A stretch of DNA of 64,000 bases from Phaeoceros laevis (Eukaryota; Anthocerotophyta; Anthocerotopsida; Notothyladales), in contig JBNGIQ010009483.1 in NCBI GenBank assembly GCA_049999765.1, positions 389,997-453,996 of the forward strand, read 5' to 3'. The notes beneath the pieces were generated by a model. It was not told where the DNA came from and did not search any database. It saw only the letters and a program-made list of their open reading frames with translations. The position numbers were made by a program, and so were the translations under genes. This document shows positions 1 to 16,182 of this stretch, one piece after another (within the stretch, counting starts at the first letter, position 1; every line of letters starts with the position of its first letter).

Positions 1-893
1 GTCCACGCTTGGCAATGAACTCTCTCGCTCTCTAGAAGATGTTGGGGTGGGAAGTGGGCTAGAATTGGAGCCCCAACCAATCCATTGATATGAGTTTGTG
101 GCGCCGGAAAGATTCCTTGCTGTGAGGCCCCTCAACGTAACCGACGGGCTGAACCCACGGCTGCCAGGATCTCGACGGAACGCCGTGGGCGGGCCGTTTC
201 GTTCGCGCAGCTCCTCATTCGCTAAGTCTTTCCACATACGTGGAAACTGGGACCCGAACACGACAGAGAGTCAAAATGGCAGCTGGTGGCGAGATTGGAT
301 CCGGGATGACGACTACTTCGAAGGCATCACGGATTTTCCTCTTAGGGTTGTGGCCATCTCCCAAGAGACACACATTGGCTTGTGGAGCTAGAAAATCAGG
401 AAACTGGGAGCCCTTGCCTACACCAGCCAATGTGGCAAGGGCTTCCAGTTTCCTGATTTTCTTCCAGCAGAGGTGCAGATAGTCCCTCCTGCTAGCTGGG
501 AGCCAGAGCAGGAAGGTTGGCTTTGCAGGAACAAGCAGTAGTCTCCTCCGAGAAACCGCTTGCCATGGAAAAGTCGGGAGCGGTGCGAGATCCATTCAGC
601 GGTGGCGGAGGCGCCAGATGGCTATACCACGCCCGAGTGAAGCATTCTGGCAGCAGCAGCCTGCTGTCCACGGTGGCGAAGAGGACCCTGTTTGCTCTAG
701 GCATACCGCACTGGGAGACTGGTGGTCCAAAAATGTACTTTATTGTGGTAGATGGTGAGACTGGAGCCAAATGCACTCGGCGAAGACTGCTTGCTGCGAT
801 CCTTCACGGAGGACGGACGTGGATTGTCCCCAGCCTCTGCAAAATCTGCACTGCTGCCAGGGGCAAGCAGAAAAATGGAGTCCGTTAAGGTTC
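1..893. other. No supported gene; downstream flank of the first gene
   Basis: Short open frames occur on both strands, but none shows a recognisable domain or continues the coding pattern of the minus-strand gene that ends at 894. The stretch is probably 3' UTR plus intergenic DNA. It contains a strong inverted repeat, listed separately. Confidence 0.5.
391..461. repeat. Near-perfect 28-bp inverted repeat (hairpin)
   Basis: The arms 391-418 and 434-461 are reverse complements with a single mismatch, separated by a 15-nt loop. A further 10-nt segment (371-380) is complementary to 425-434 and so offers an alternative pairing. Transcribed from either strand this would fold into a stable stem. 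It could be a miRNA-like foldback or a remnant of a short inverted-repeat element. No target-site duplication was recognised. Confidence 0.85.
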
Positions 894-3800
894 TCAGAGC
901 TCCAACTCAGTGGAGGTGGTTGTGAAAAGCAGCAAGTGCGAGTAAAGTCTGTCGGTAACGATTTGTAAGCTGCTGCATGTCGGTTGCCTTTGACTGTTTC
1001 CTGGCTTTCTCTTGGAGCCAATCTTCACTTGCTGCCGGTCAACATAATCCTCGAGCTCCCTCAAAAACCTGGAAGCGAACTCACTGGCATGCACTGACAT
1101 GTCGGGGGCACACGTCCTGGGAAGGATTTTTAACTGTAGAACGGCTAAGGAAACAGACGATGTACGACGAGACTGAAAGCCAAAGATGCACTTTTTATCA
1201 ACATCCAACAAACCGTGATGCATCAGGATATTATGCTTCAGACTCCTCTTCAGACTGCGCTCCATGATGACAAGTTGTCTGGAATCGCCCGATCGCAGAC
1301 CCAAGACAGCTATGGTGCTGAAACAGGCAGTTTTGATATCTGCCCAGGGAAGTCCTGGTGGCATAACAAACTCACGTACCTGCAAACGCGAACAGAATAT
1401 GAGAGTGCAAAGTGAAGCCAAATACAAACAGTGGCATGTGCCTTAGTTTCTCATAATGGAGAGTTACCCGCGAATCATGCGTTTCGGTGTGAGAGTTGTC
1501 CACCATGCCCAGAGAAGACTTGACGATATCTGGTAGCAGGGACAAGTGTTCCTCACCGGTAGAAGAAATAACCAGCTGCTGGTGCTTTGCCACTGCTAGG
1601 GAGGACAAAACCTATCATCAGAAAAATATGGTCCAGGAAGCAGAAGAACAGAGGCTTGGGAGACTTCGAAGCAAATAGAAGTCCATAACACAAATCAGAC
1701 AGAGGGAAACAGAGCCACACAGAGACCTTCTTGAAAGCCAGAGGACCACATTGGGTCGAAACACTCGCTGAGGGCATCAATGGCTACATCGACTTTGCAC
1801 AACCACTGCGTGTAAACCTTGTAGCACGTGTTCTGAGTCGTTTGTGCTCCACATTTCTCTAGATGCACAGATACCTTAGGCAGATGCAATGACTTTACGA
1901 AGTCATCATGACCACTGCCCATAACCTTGAAGTTCCCTGCCTCATAACTAGAACTAGCCTTCCCAGTTGATACCATAGCGGTCAGCGAAATGTTTAAAAC
2001 CGAAGATGATAAACTACAAAAATCAATCAGGGTAGCATTTGCCACCAGTTGTCCAGAAGCTCCTCGCATGAGTGACCTTAGTACCGAAGACTCCCCCACA
2101 ATATGACCATGCTGCGTGGTTACAACGAGGCTCAAGTCATGAAGCTCTGTTCCTCTGCCCATAGACAAAAACGGTTCAGACTCTTGCTCTGTTACTCTTG
2201 TGCACAACAGGAAATCGTGCCAGGAACACGGCAGCAAAGAGCAATTAAGACAGCTCGACGTGCTATCACTAGCTGATAGCAGAGAGACCAAAAAACTTCC
2301 AAAAAATGCGACAGGTGCAGAATGGGAAGGCTCACTCTGGAAGCTGGCCTTTGATGTCAGTCACAAGGAACCAGGTGCTATCAGAAACCTTTTGCGTAAC
2401 AGCAATAGTGCCGACAAGTTGCAGAGCCACAGCAGTTCGTCCTTCACCCGTACTGCAAACTAGTTGGGAACATCTTGCTTCCATGCCCTGGCAGCAAAGA
2501 AAGCTATCAAAACAATGCAAGGAAGTCAACCAACTCTGACATGCCAGAAAGCCACGTGTGGGTACCATGCCTTCGCTGGAGGAGTTTTCAAACCTGAACC
2601 AAACAACAAGATGAGCGCAGAAGCTCCAGCTTCCCCGATCTCTGCCAGAAAGAGAATATGGTGTCAGACATGCAGGTAGGCTGCGGAGGGTCAAGGTGCG
2701 AAGTTGTGATCTGGAAAGGTCACAACCTCAAACTCTGCATCATTGAGTTCAACTATCCCTGCCTCCACTCTGGAGTTTAACGAACTTAATATAGAGTCTG
2801 TCATGAATGTAGGGATATCTTGGGTGCTTCTCTCCTCTGCAATGTAAGGATTCGAACAACAGAATGAATGGGGGGGTGCTGTGGTCTGAACAGGCAATAA
2901 CTGCAATCAACAGAGAGGCAATGATCAACGATTTGTGCTCCTCAGGTCATGAGATGTCGACTGACCTGACTGTGAGAGCATATTGTGTGATCCAAGTTGG
3001 ACGGCACTTATAAGGTCAGAAATCACTATGTTTTCCTGGTCTTCTCCAGAATTGGCTGAGTTCCAATACTGCGATTTTGGAAACAGTATAATTTGATCAT
3101 GCCCCAACATGCATACATCACTCAAGAGAACTCCAGAGACATCTGTCCAGGCTGACATCCATACACAACAACAAGCTACCCATCAGCTAGCCGAAGACGC
3201 AGCAAGGTATGGAGCATGTGCGCATGGACCTCACCTCAGCAACAGGCACCACCTTAGTCTGGAATGAAGTACTTACATTTTATTTTTTGGTGCGTTTCTG
3301 CACATACTGCTGTAACGTCTTGTGCTCCCCCTTTTTGAACAACCAAAAGTATCCCTTGCCCACCCCCCACCACTGCAAAATACCTACAATGACTGGACTG
3401 TCATTTGCGCACATACAGTAGCATGACCTGGTACCTACACTGGTGTAGGAAGCGATTATTTCTGCACAGGATAGAGAGGTGACGGAACGAAACTCACAAG
3501 CTGGAAGGAACCTCTTCAAGCTGCAACGAGGCCAATAGCTTTCCATCTCTGTACCTAAGGAGCCTTTTATCAACGGTTCCATACGCAATGTCGAAACTGT
3601 CCTCAACGAAACTATCAGCTGCTGGATGAGGTACAGTAGCCAGGCAGGTAACTAAAGAGGGCTTCAAATCACCCAACCTTAAAAGTGGACAGTCTTTCAT
3701 AACTGGATTCGCAAGACCAGGCATCCAGCCAGAGACAGGTGTTGTGTCAGTTCGACATGGTTGGTGGACAGCTGAATCGCTAAGAGAATCAAGTCTCAGA

Positions 3801-4431
3801 CTAAAACAAGAGCCGCCACTTTGTTTCTCAGGCATGGCAGAATGTTCTGAAGGAGGAGGGACTGAGAGAAAAATTGCTTCAGTGCCCACATTTCCACAAT
3901 ACATAGGCTTCGCTGTTTTCCACTCGTCACTATGCTGACTCATCAAAACTTGTGCTCTCCAGGCACCCTCTCTTGGCAGGGATTGGGGACAGGAGATGAG
4001 AATCCTTCCATGGCAGGTTGCCACTACCGTAGGTCCATCCAGGAGCCAGCAATCTGATAGACGCATGCTTTCTCTCAGACAACATCTCACAACCCCGAAA
4101 GCCGAACCTGAAAGCAGCAACGGATTTGTGCAGCTCTAGTAACACATTCTACGCTGCTGCCAGAGCTGACCTTCAATGATTCTCAAGGGATGCGATAAAT
4201 ATTTTTTCTTTTTCGGAAAAAAGCCATGTAATGAGATCTCAGCAATGACATCGTAGTGCTCTCTGTCAAGGTCCAGACTCCACACCACAATTGAGAGGCC
4301 CCGTTGCAATACAATATACGGCTGGAATCTGGAATCAGGAAATGCTCAATCACACGAAGGAACTAAAAGAAGATATCCTTCAATCAACTCACGGTTTGCT
4401 GCTGTTCGATGGCAACAAACTTACAGCCCAT
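894..4431 (-). CDS. Multi-exon protein, possibly FANCB/FAAP100-like Fanconi core-complex subunit
   Basis: The first three exons join in frame. Exon 1 (4393-4431) starts MGCKFVAIEQQQT. Exon 2 (4171-4321) carries PYIVLQRGLSIVVWSLDLD. Exon 3 (3498-4107) carries SDCWLLDGPTVVATCHGRIL. Later coding blocks lie near 2925-3150 (VCMLGHDQIILF), 2700-2840, 2332-2500, 1720-2290, 1430-1600 and 894-1400, with a stop at 894 after STELEL. Several junctions between 3.5 and 1.4 kb could not be resolved to one frame, so the model is approximate. The N-terminal strand-rich stretch with a GPTVV...GRILI pattern and a later GHDQIILF pattern recalls the beta-propeller of FANCB/FAAP100, subunits of the Fanconi DNA crosslink-repair ligase complex. 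That identity is inference. The gene lies in tandem with, and downstream of, the MAPKKK. Confidence 0.5.
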
Positions 4432-5884
4432 GTTCGTAAGTGGCCACAAAGGAGGCAGCGAGGAGCTTGACCTCCCCTGCAGAATGGAAGGGACATGGAT
4501 TAGCTAGTAGTGGAAATTCTGCTGTAAATGCAGACAACCAACAGCGCAATTGGTATTAAACCACATCGGTTTCAAGCTGGCAGGCCCGTGGTCCAGTCAC
4601 GCGAACCTGACAAGGCTGGCAGAGGTAAGATCCGCCACGGCAGGAAGCAGTCGCCGTTGCGGTCCCAGCTGGTCCACCAAATCTCCACGGGGGGTCCCGG
4701 CAAAGCCACAGCCAGTGCGCCAGGTCCGCAGGGGAACGGAGTCACACTCGTCCTTCTCTTCCGAGCCATCAAACACGCATTTGAAATTGCGGCTTCTTAA
4801 CGCGCCAAATACCAAAACACAGAATACACAAACGGTAGCCCAGTACAAGGTGGTGTACGAATTTAATTTACATCCCAAACAACGGGGGGTGGTACCATGT
4901 GCAACCAGGAACTAGATCACCGGTTCACCATGCTGAGTTCTAGTGGGGAATTTGCGGGCGTGAACGTCCACCGAGGAACTTGGAACATACACGCCACATT
5001 GCGATTCAAGTCTGTTGCAATCTCGCCAAGGAACGAAGGACCCATGCTACCTGGGCGCAAAGTTCGGTTCAATAGACATGCATGGGAGGTACACTTCGAA
5101 GAGCTCATTCCAAGATACGCTTCATTTCAGATTACTCAGATTGAGCTACGTTTTGATGATGTCACATAGTAGTCCAGATAAGATACAGGTTGTGTACAAC
5201 TCGTCCTGTCTTCTCAACATTTGCATCAAAGGGGCTCGCTTCCATGTGGAAATTCTTGGAAATCCCTGCAGGCTGCAACAGTTGAAGACACACACATTTT
5301 AGAAGCCAGCGACTGTTCAGAAAGCTGTTGCAAGGCCTGTTTTGGAACATGTAGCAGCAACAAGACTATCCACCAGCCAAGCGTCCAATTCCAAGGAACG
5401 TACTTAAGGGCATGTAGCATGTGGGGGCAGACAAGCTGCTATGGTAGACAGACTTCCCACTGTCAATGCGCATTTGTACCACACAGAGATATTAGTCCAT
5501 CAGGAACCGTATCTCGCAACCTATTGCTTTCAATCCTCGATATTAGAGGCCTGGGTTGAAGAGTAGTCGCTACCGCAGATAAAATTCCCACATCGATGAG
5601 CTTTGTATGACGCTTCAAGCAGCCCATGTCAAGAAANNNNNNNNNNNNNNNNNNNNNNNNNNNNNNNNNNNNNNNNNNNNNNNNNNNNNNNNNNNNNNNN
5701 NNNNNNNNNNNNNNNNNNNNNNNNNNNNNNNNNNNNCCCCCCCCCCCCCCCGGTCCTGCCACCATAACCACATATTTCTTCCACCAAACATAGTGCAACA
5801 TTCTTGGGGCTGGAGGCCACCATAAACTAGTGCCATGACATTGATATCCTCTCAAATCCCTCTACTTGCCACTACTGGTCGTTG
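4432..5884. other. Intergenic: upstream of the first gene and 3' flank of the MAPKKK
   Basis: Short overlapping open frames occur on both strands, none with a recognisable domain. The stretch holds the probable promoter of the minus-strand gene starting at 4431, the 3' UTR of the MAPKKK ending at 5885, and an assembly gap. Confidence 0.4.
5637..5751. other. 100-N assembly gap abutting a poly-C run
   Basis: Positions 5637-5736 are N. They are followed directly by a run of about 15 C and then GG. The gap lies in the 3' flank of the MAPKKK, outside its coding exons. The homopolymer probably caused the assembly break. Confidence 0.95.
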
Positions 5885-8813
5885 TCACTCGCTGCCTCTG
5901 GTGGGCACTCCCTCTGTGGTATGTTCCTCTTCGATTGCCTGTAAACCGCCTCTCGTAGTTGCTTTGAAACTTGAAGTTGGACTCGGTAGGACACCTTGTT
6001 GGCCATTCACAAATGGGTGCAGCAGCAGCTCTGCAGCGGTTGGACGCTTAGAAGGATTCACGTTAAGACACTGTTTGATGAAGTCCTTCATATCCTCGTC
6101 GAAGTCATCAGGAATACTTGGTGCCTCACCATGTGCTACTTTCCAAAACACCGGACCCTGCACATGGCAGGAGAAGCATGGACAATGGGCGAGTCATTAC
6201 TGTTGTCATGCGAAGCACCATAAAGCTAGACAACGAACCTCTGGTGATTCAGGCAAGATATCTACCCATTCAAGTTCACCAAAAGGAGGTCCTCTGATAG
6301 CCATCTCCAGCACCGTGCAACCTAGACTCCATATATCCGCTGGCAGGTGGTGCTTTTTCCTTGGATCAATTACCTAGTCAAGATCGTTGAATGCCGCTTG
6401 TAATTCCGTGGAACAATAATGTCTACCTCCTAGAAAAAATCATAAGGACAAATAACAGAAGGGCTGTACTCCAGCAAGCATCCCCCTGACCGGCACATCA
6501 GCTCACCTCAGGTGCCATCCATTGTGCACTGCCTTTAGTAGACTTCACTTCCTCTAATTTGCTGATCTGCAGCAAGGTAATTGTGGTGTAAGCCTGCTCG
6601 TCACTTACCTTACAAAAGCAGCAAATTCATATTCCTAACCCTAGGAAACAAAACCCATTCAAAAATCACCTGTTTTGCCATCCCAAAATCTGCTAGTTTC
6701 GCTGTCCCATTTGTGTTAACCAAGATGTTGGCACACTTCACATCTCTGCGAAGACATACAGATAAAGAAATAGTTATTCCGTGCTCTACCTGGGCCAGCT
6801 GCATGCGAAACATAGAGCTCCCACAAAACCACAATCTTCCAGAGCTCAATATTAGCACCTAAATGTCAAGGTATGAATGAGATTGCAGCAGCACCTATGC
6901 ACAATCTCCTGCTCATGCAAGTACTTGAGGCCATAGAGTATTTGCCGTGTGTAGTTCTGCATTTGCTCAGCGTACAGCTGGTGCTTATTATACAGAGATG
7001 CCAATGAGCCCATAGTGACAAGCTCCAAAAATATATACAGTGTGTCGTCCGTCTGTATCACCACAGTACACAGTGAGAACAGCAGTCAATGAGCTCAATT
7101 TTCTCAACACACAGAGAATCCATTTCAAACGTCCTTGCTGGGCACACTCTAGTTGTCCAGTTCATCTAGCTTACCCTTTCAGTGCCAAGATATTGGACGA
7201 TATTTTCATGCTGAAACTTGCTAAGTATTGCAATTTCCTGTCATATGCACCACCAAAGTTGCCGAAAACATGAGTGACCAAACAACATGTGGCATGCTAT
7301 GCCGATCAAACTTCAAAGGTGATCCGTTTCACAGGGTGACTGACCTGCTCCAGCTGTGTCACAGACTGCACTGATTCTGAGCCAAGAGGCACCTCCTTGA
7401 CGGCAAAGTATATTCCGTTACTGCAAAACAGACAAAAGAACATGTGGCGAATCAAATCACCAGGTCCATATGCACAAACAAAACAACCTCAGTGCAATAT
7501 CAAGCCCATCCTCGTACTCGTGCTCAGGGTTCCACATGCAGTACCCACTATCAAAGCAGCAAAGAGGAAGTTTTGAAGGGCCAAACGCATCGCACATCCG
7601 GCTGCTGATTTGACCACCAAAGGAACTTATCAAAGTATCCCTAAACACCAACTTACTTGCTCACACCTCCATAAACGGTCCCAAATGAGCCAGCACCCAG
7701 GCGATGCAACTTCTTCCATGATTTCCAAGGGACTTCTGAGGTAGGACTTGGACTACGTACAACTTCCTCCTCCAAGCCTGCACTAAACGAATCACCATCG
7801 TCTGTCGTGCCCGATCCACTTCCACTTTGATCACTGCCTCCACTTCCAGCATTCTTGGTAAGAACATTATTGGGCGCACCAACATGAGAAGACTGTACCG
7901 CAGGAGGAAGCGGAGGAGATTCCTGGGGCCAAGGTTCGTTTTGGACCTGTGAGCCCTTGTGCTGCGAGATCCTTTGTTTCTCTGGTGATTCAACAGGAGC
8001 TGAGATTGCCCGGGTGTAGGGGGAGTCACGGGGTGGACTCAACATAATGTCTCTTGCCACTGACATGCTACTACTGATCGGACTTCTGACCCTCACACCC
8101 TGTGGTGGAGCTGAGATAGAAGTATATAATCTGTAACTGTTCCTGTCCGGTGACGCATCACCCATCTGCCCAAGGAATGCAGTTGTGTCCTCTTGATCTG
8201 GCAGTCTCTCAGACATCCAGGAGACTCTGCTTGCAGGAGTTCGAGGACTCTCAACAACATGAGCTTGACCTACTTCGATAAATCCCCTTCCTTCAGTCAT
8301 CCATGAAGGATTCAGCTCACCAGACCTTACCCCAGGCCGACGCGAGGTAGGAGCAACTGGGTGATAGGAGGTTGAAGCCACAGGACTCTCTCCAGTTTGA
8401 GCAGCAAACCGATCTGATGCCCTGTGTCTGCCAAAAGAGAAGCTTCCTTCAACTTGAGGACTGCCAGGTGACCTCTCAGGGGAGAACTCAAACCGCTTTG
8501 CAGAATCGGGTGAAGCAAGTGCAGGCGATAATGGAGGTGATGGTGCCCTGGGAGATGAAAGACTGCGGCACCGAGACTGCCTAGTGTAGTAATCATCTGG
8601 ATTGAGAGACCAGTCACCAACCATGCTGCGAATCTGATCGATGGTAGGCGAGTCCTCTGCTCCATAGATCATCATGTCTTCCTCCGAAATGCTGTCTTCC
8701 ACATCCCGGTTATTAGGAGCCCTATAGGATATGCGCTTATGGGCATTGCTACGTTCCAACATAGGCTTCCCCCTCCTGGGGCTCAAGGACTTTCGCCTCT
8801 GCGAATCAGCCAT
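5885..8813 (-). CDS. MEKK1: MEKK1-type MAP kinase kinase kinase
   Basis: Eight exons join cleanly: 8813-7657, 7420-7345, 7237-7175, 7052-6895, 6745-6670, 6566-6507, 6373-6266 and 6157-5885, giving 656 aa. The first exon encodes a Ser/Pro/Arg-rich regulatory half of about 380 aa and the glycine loop GAGSFGTVY. The following exons give the catalytic lysine motif FAVKEV, HENIVQYLGTE, LYIFLELVTMGSL, VHRDVKCANILV, LADFGMAKQ, GSAQWMAPE, ADIWSLGCTVLEM and RPTAAELLLHPFV. These are typical of the plant MEKK1 (A1) subgroup, which phosphorylates MAPKKs in stress and immune signalling in the cytosol. All catalytic residues are present. The ATG at 8813 (MADSQRRKS) is preferred over an in-frame upstream ATG because a CAG acceptor directly precedes it, suggesting a 5'-UTR intron. 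Confidence 0.93.
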
Positions 8814-11800
8814 ACTGCTGAAAGTCGGTACAGGCATCACCTGTCACTAAATACAGTAACACCAAAATCAGAATGTGCACAACAGAGTCGCATATACGAC
8901 CAAACGTACTCTTCTTCATGGACTGACAGGATACTCCCTTACATGTCACCATCAATATAAGCAAAGCATAAGCGCGAACAGACAGAACAGACAGCACACC
9001 CAACCATTCCACCAGCACTCAAGCGCACGATACTGCAAAAGAGCCTGTGATTCCAGACCGACGCGGGCTCGCAAGGCAATCCAAACTCAAAGCTTTCAAG
9101 TTACTGTCCTAACGCCCCTGAGTCCAACGAGCCAGCTGCGTATCCAAATGGTACATTCGGAAGTAGTAGAATCTTACACACCGCCTCAGAACAGCACCTC
9201 CTTGCTTCGCCTTCTGCAACTTCCAAGAGCACCAGAACTACAACCCCGGACCCCTCCAGGGGCTCTCTACCAGGCCCGTCCAGCACCTAAGCGTCCCCGT
9301 AAGCTGGAATCCCTGGCATCCAAACCACCAGCTGGCACCTGCTCCACCTGACCACACTGCCATGGTACGCTGCCTCAGATCCGCATCCAAGCTGCAGCAG
9401 AAGCCCCTGGGCCGAAGACCCTGACTGCGAATGAAGGTGCGAGAGCATATAGCAAGGATTGCTGTCAGAATTGCAGCATGCTCCACCCGTACGCCTGGTC
9501 AGCTGCAGCCGGTTCCCCGCGCTTGCTATGGCATGGCACGTATTAGAGTCAGAGACGCGGGGCTGGAGGAGACCGCCGAGAGCGGAGGGACACGCTCGTG
9601 GCCGCAGGTAACCAAACTCCGGACCAGAGTGAAGCTGTAAGGGGTTTACCCTATGATTTGGTCAAAGTCCAGCAAAACGACACTTGGCCTGGCGCCATTT
9701 GAGCCTTTGCTTCTTGACTAAGGTTTTGAGCTGGGAAGATCGATCGTGATTACCCGTTTGGGAAGCTCTTTGACATGATACGGATTATGCATACTACACA
9801 GCAACAACTCGTTCAAAGGGGGAATGGAGGGAGGTTCTTGGAACAACTCCGTAACACCATGGTACTTTGACCTTCCAGGAGGAGAGGATAGAATAGATTC
9901 AATAGAATGAGTCCAATAAACACGCCAGAATTGTGTGACCCCTATACCTAACGGCAGTGCATTTCCCAGAAAGCCGAAACAAAGCATCGGATGTCGCATC
10001 CACAGAAGTCTTTCTAGAAAAAGGCACTGCAAACGACAGCGACGGCGGGCACAAGCTTTTCCAGAGGACGTGATCTGCCGCAGCCATGACAAGAACCTGG
10101 TAACGTAATAAACTCGCACAACAAAAACAACAAAGCCTTTGCCCAAGTGAGTCCAGCAGGGCAGAAGTGGCTGCAGGCACACCACCAGGCTGGAACCAGC
10201 TATAACAGCGCCTTACAGTTTGCCGAGGTTACACGTCGGTGTCGGCCCGGCGATAATAAGATGCTCTCCACGATGATGCTTGTGGCCGTGGCCAACTTGC
10301 GGCCTCGTGGAATGTGGCACTGTTGGGGTCAGGTCAGGGGAAGAGACACCAGCTTGGTCGTGACCAGGATCCTCGAAACCGTGGTGGCTGGTTACCTCGA
10401 GGCACCTCGAGTACTTACCTGAACTGTTTATTCCCAGGACACAAAAAGGAGAACATCGTGCGTTCGTCTCGGAAATGGAGGAGCCGGCGTGCTCGTGGTT
10501 TGTGAGCCATGGTTGCCCCTGCCAACCAGACTAGGGCTTCGGCAGTGGACTTCCTTAGGCCTGCTGTTTGGGACGGTCAAGCAGCTTGCTACTGTAGCTG
10601 CAGCTGGCGAACCCTCAGAACTGCCCAAGCGAATCCCTCTTCGAATTGCCTATCCGTAAGAAATTAGGCCTCCAATTCCAGTAACCGACAGCGTGAGAGA
10701 GAGAGAAAGGAAAGAAGATGTGGACGCTGAGCACTAGCAGATAGCGGAGATGGCACTCTTGCTATCCGGAGCCCCAAGGCCTGAGGGAGCTACTCTGAAC
10801 TCGAGGTGGAGAGGTAGCTCTGGATCCAGCCAGCATTTGCTGGCATCATGCTCGCACGACAGTCTTCCTGTGGCCGGCATTGGCCCTCTTGGCCTTCCCG
10901 CCCCCTCTCCCAATCTAGCTCGCGAGATTATTTGAACATGTTCAGGGAGAGTTGCAATTATGCTCGCAGACCACTTCGACAAGGCGGCAATCAGATTTCT
11001 GGCCCCTACGCCAGTTGTTCAACTGGCGGCACCTATATCAATTGGGGGATACACCAATTGGGGAATGGACCAGGATGTCAGCCAGTGGCAAGCTTCACGC
11101 GAGTTTCAGCCGTGGGCATGCAGGCGTTATGCACAGCGCCCCACAGGATTGTTTGGGACTGACCATTAGAATTCTTGAGAACATCCTCCAGGTGGGCCGG
11201 GTGATCAAGCTGACTGGGGGATAGGCACAACATCTTGCAGGCGGTATGGCCAGTTTGCAGTTTTTCTCCATCTTGCGTGCCCTTCAGATCCTCGTTGAGC
11301 AGGCGTTTCCGCGACCAGTTCTGTCTGCTTTGCGCTATGTTGCATGCATTGCTGATGCTCAGAAGGGGGAGTCAGAGACGTGTTTGCAACATGAAATGGC
11401 CTGATTAAGACCTGGAATGAAGCCTGCGTCGTATCTTCTTTTAGCCGATGGAGGTGAAGCTTTTGCCTAGGGAGAGGTCCTGCAATCACGGAACTGACCT
11501 AACCTATGCTGCACTGCTGTCAACAGTGTAGAGCTAATCACATGCACAAGACAACTGGTATCGATTCCACCGGGAACCAACACGCCATAGAGAAGAAGTA
11601 TCTTTCGCGTTGGTGATAGAGGAACACAGGCAGCTCAATCTGTCTATGTGATTCAATCGCTTGGACCATGTCACAAGGTGCTCCTCCTCTAGTTGCCGTT
11701 TTCATCATCACTTTGTACGAAGAGTCTGTGATATGTCAGACTCCTGTATGAGGTCCACTACTCTACGCTCTACTTGAGACTTCGAGGATGTGGTGCCCTC

Positions 11801-11993
11801 GGGAGCTTGGGCTTCACATCAGGCTTCCAAAATTCGCCATCGGCTAAAAAAAGTGAAGTCGGAGCCGCGTTTGGTGGCTGCCTTTGCGCTTAGCGCTTTC
11901 CATTACATACAAATATTAGTTTTAACTTACAACGGGATTGGTTACAGGTGACAATAAATACATCACAGCCTTCGCTTTCGCTCCTGTGAGGTC
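8814..11993. other. Long intergenic stretch between the MAPKKK and PGI genes
   Basis: Both neighbours are on the minus strand. The MAPKKK promoter and 5' UTR should occupy about 8.8-9.7 kb. Many short frames overlap on both strands without domains. One minus-strand frame is listed separately as a doubtful ORF. A GA-rich microsatellite lies near 10690. No RNA gene or mobile-element domain was recognised. Confidence 0.4.
9718..10185 (-). CDS. Doubtful ORF, unidentified
   Basis: This is a 155-codon open frame read from a non-ATG start. Its C-terminal third (KYHGVTELFQ, then LNELLLCSMHNPYH, then KELPKRVITIDLP) has a balanced composition that looks more protein-like than the rest. No family was recognised and no upstream exon could be tied to it. 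It could be the last exon of a small gene or a chance frame. Confidence 0.2.
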   Translation of the reverse strand: MVCLQPLLPCWTHLGKGFVVFVVRVYYVTRFLSWLRQITSSGKACARRRCRLQCLFLERLLWMRHPMLCFGFLGNALPLGIGVTQFWRVYWTHSIESILSSPPGRSKYHGVTELFQEPPSIPPLNELLLCSMHNPYHVKELPKRVITIDLPSSKP

Positions 11994-16182
<4,189 letters not shown>

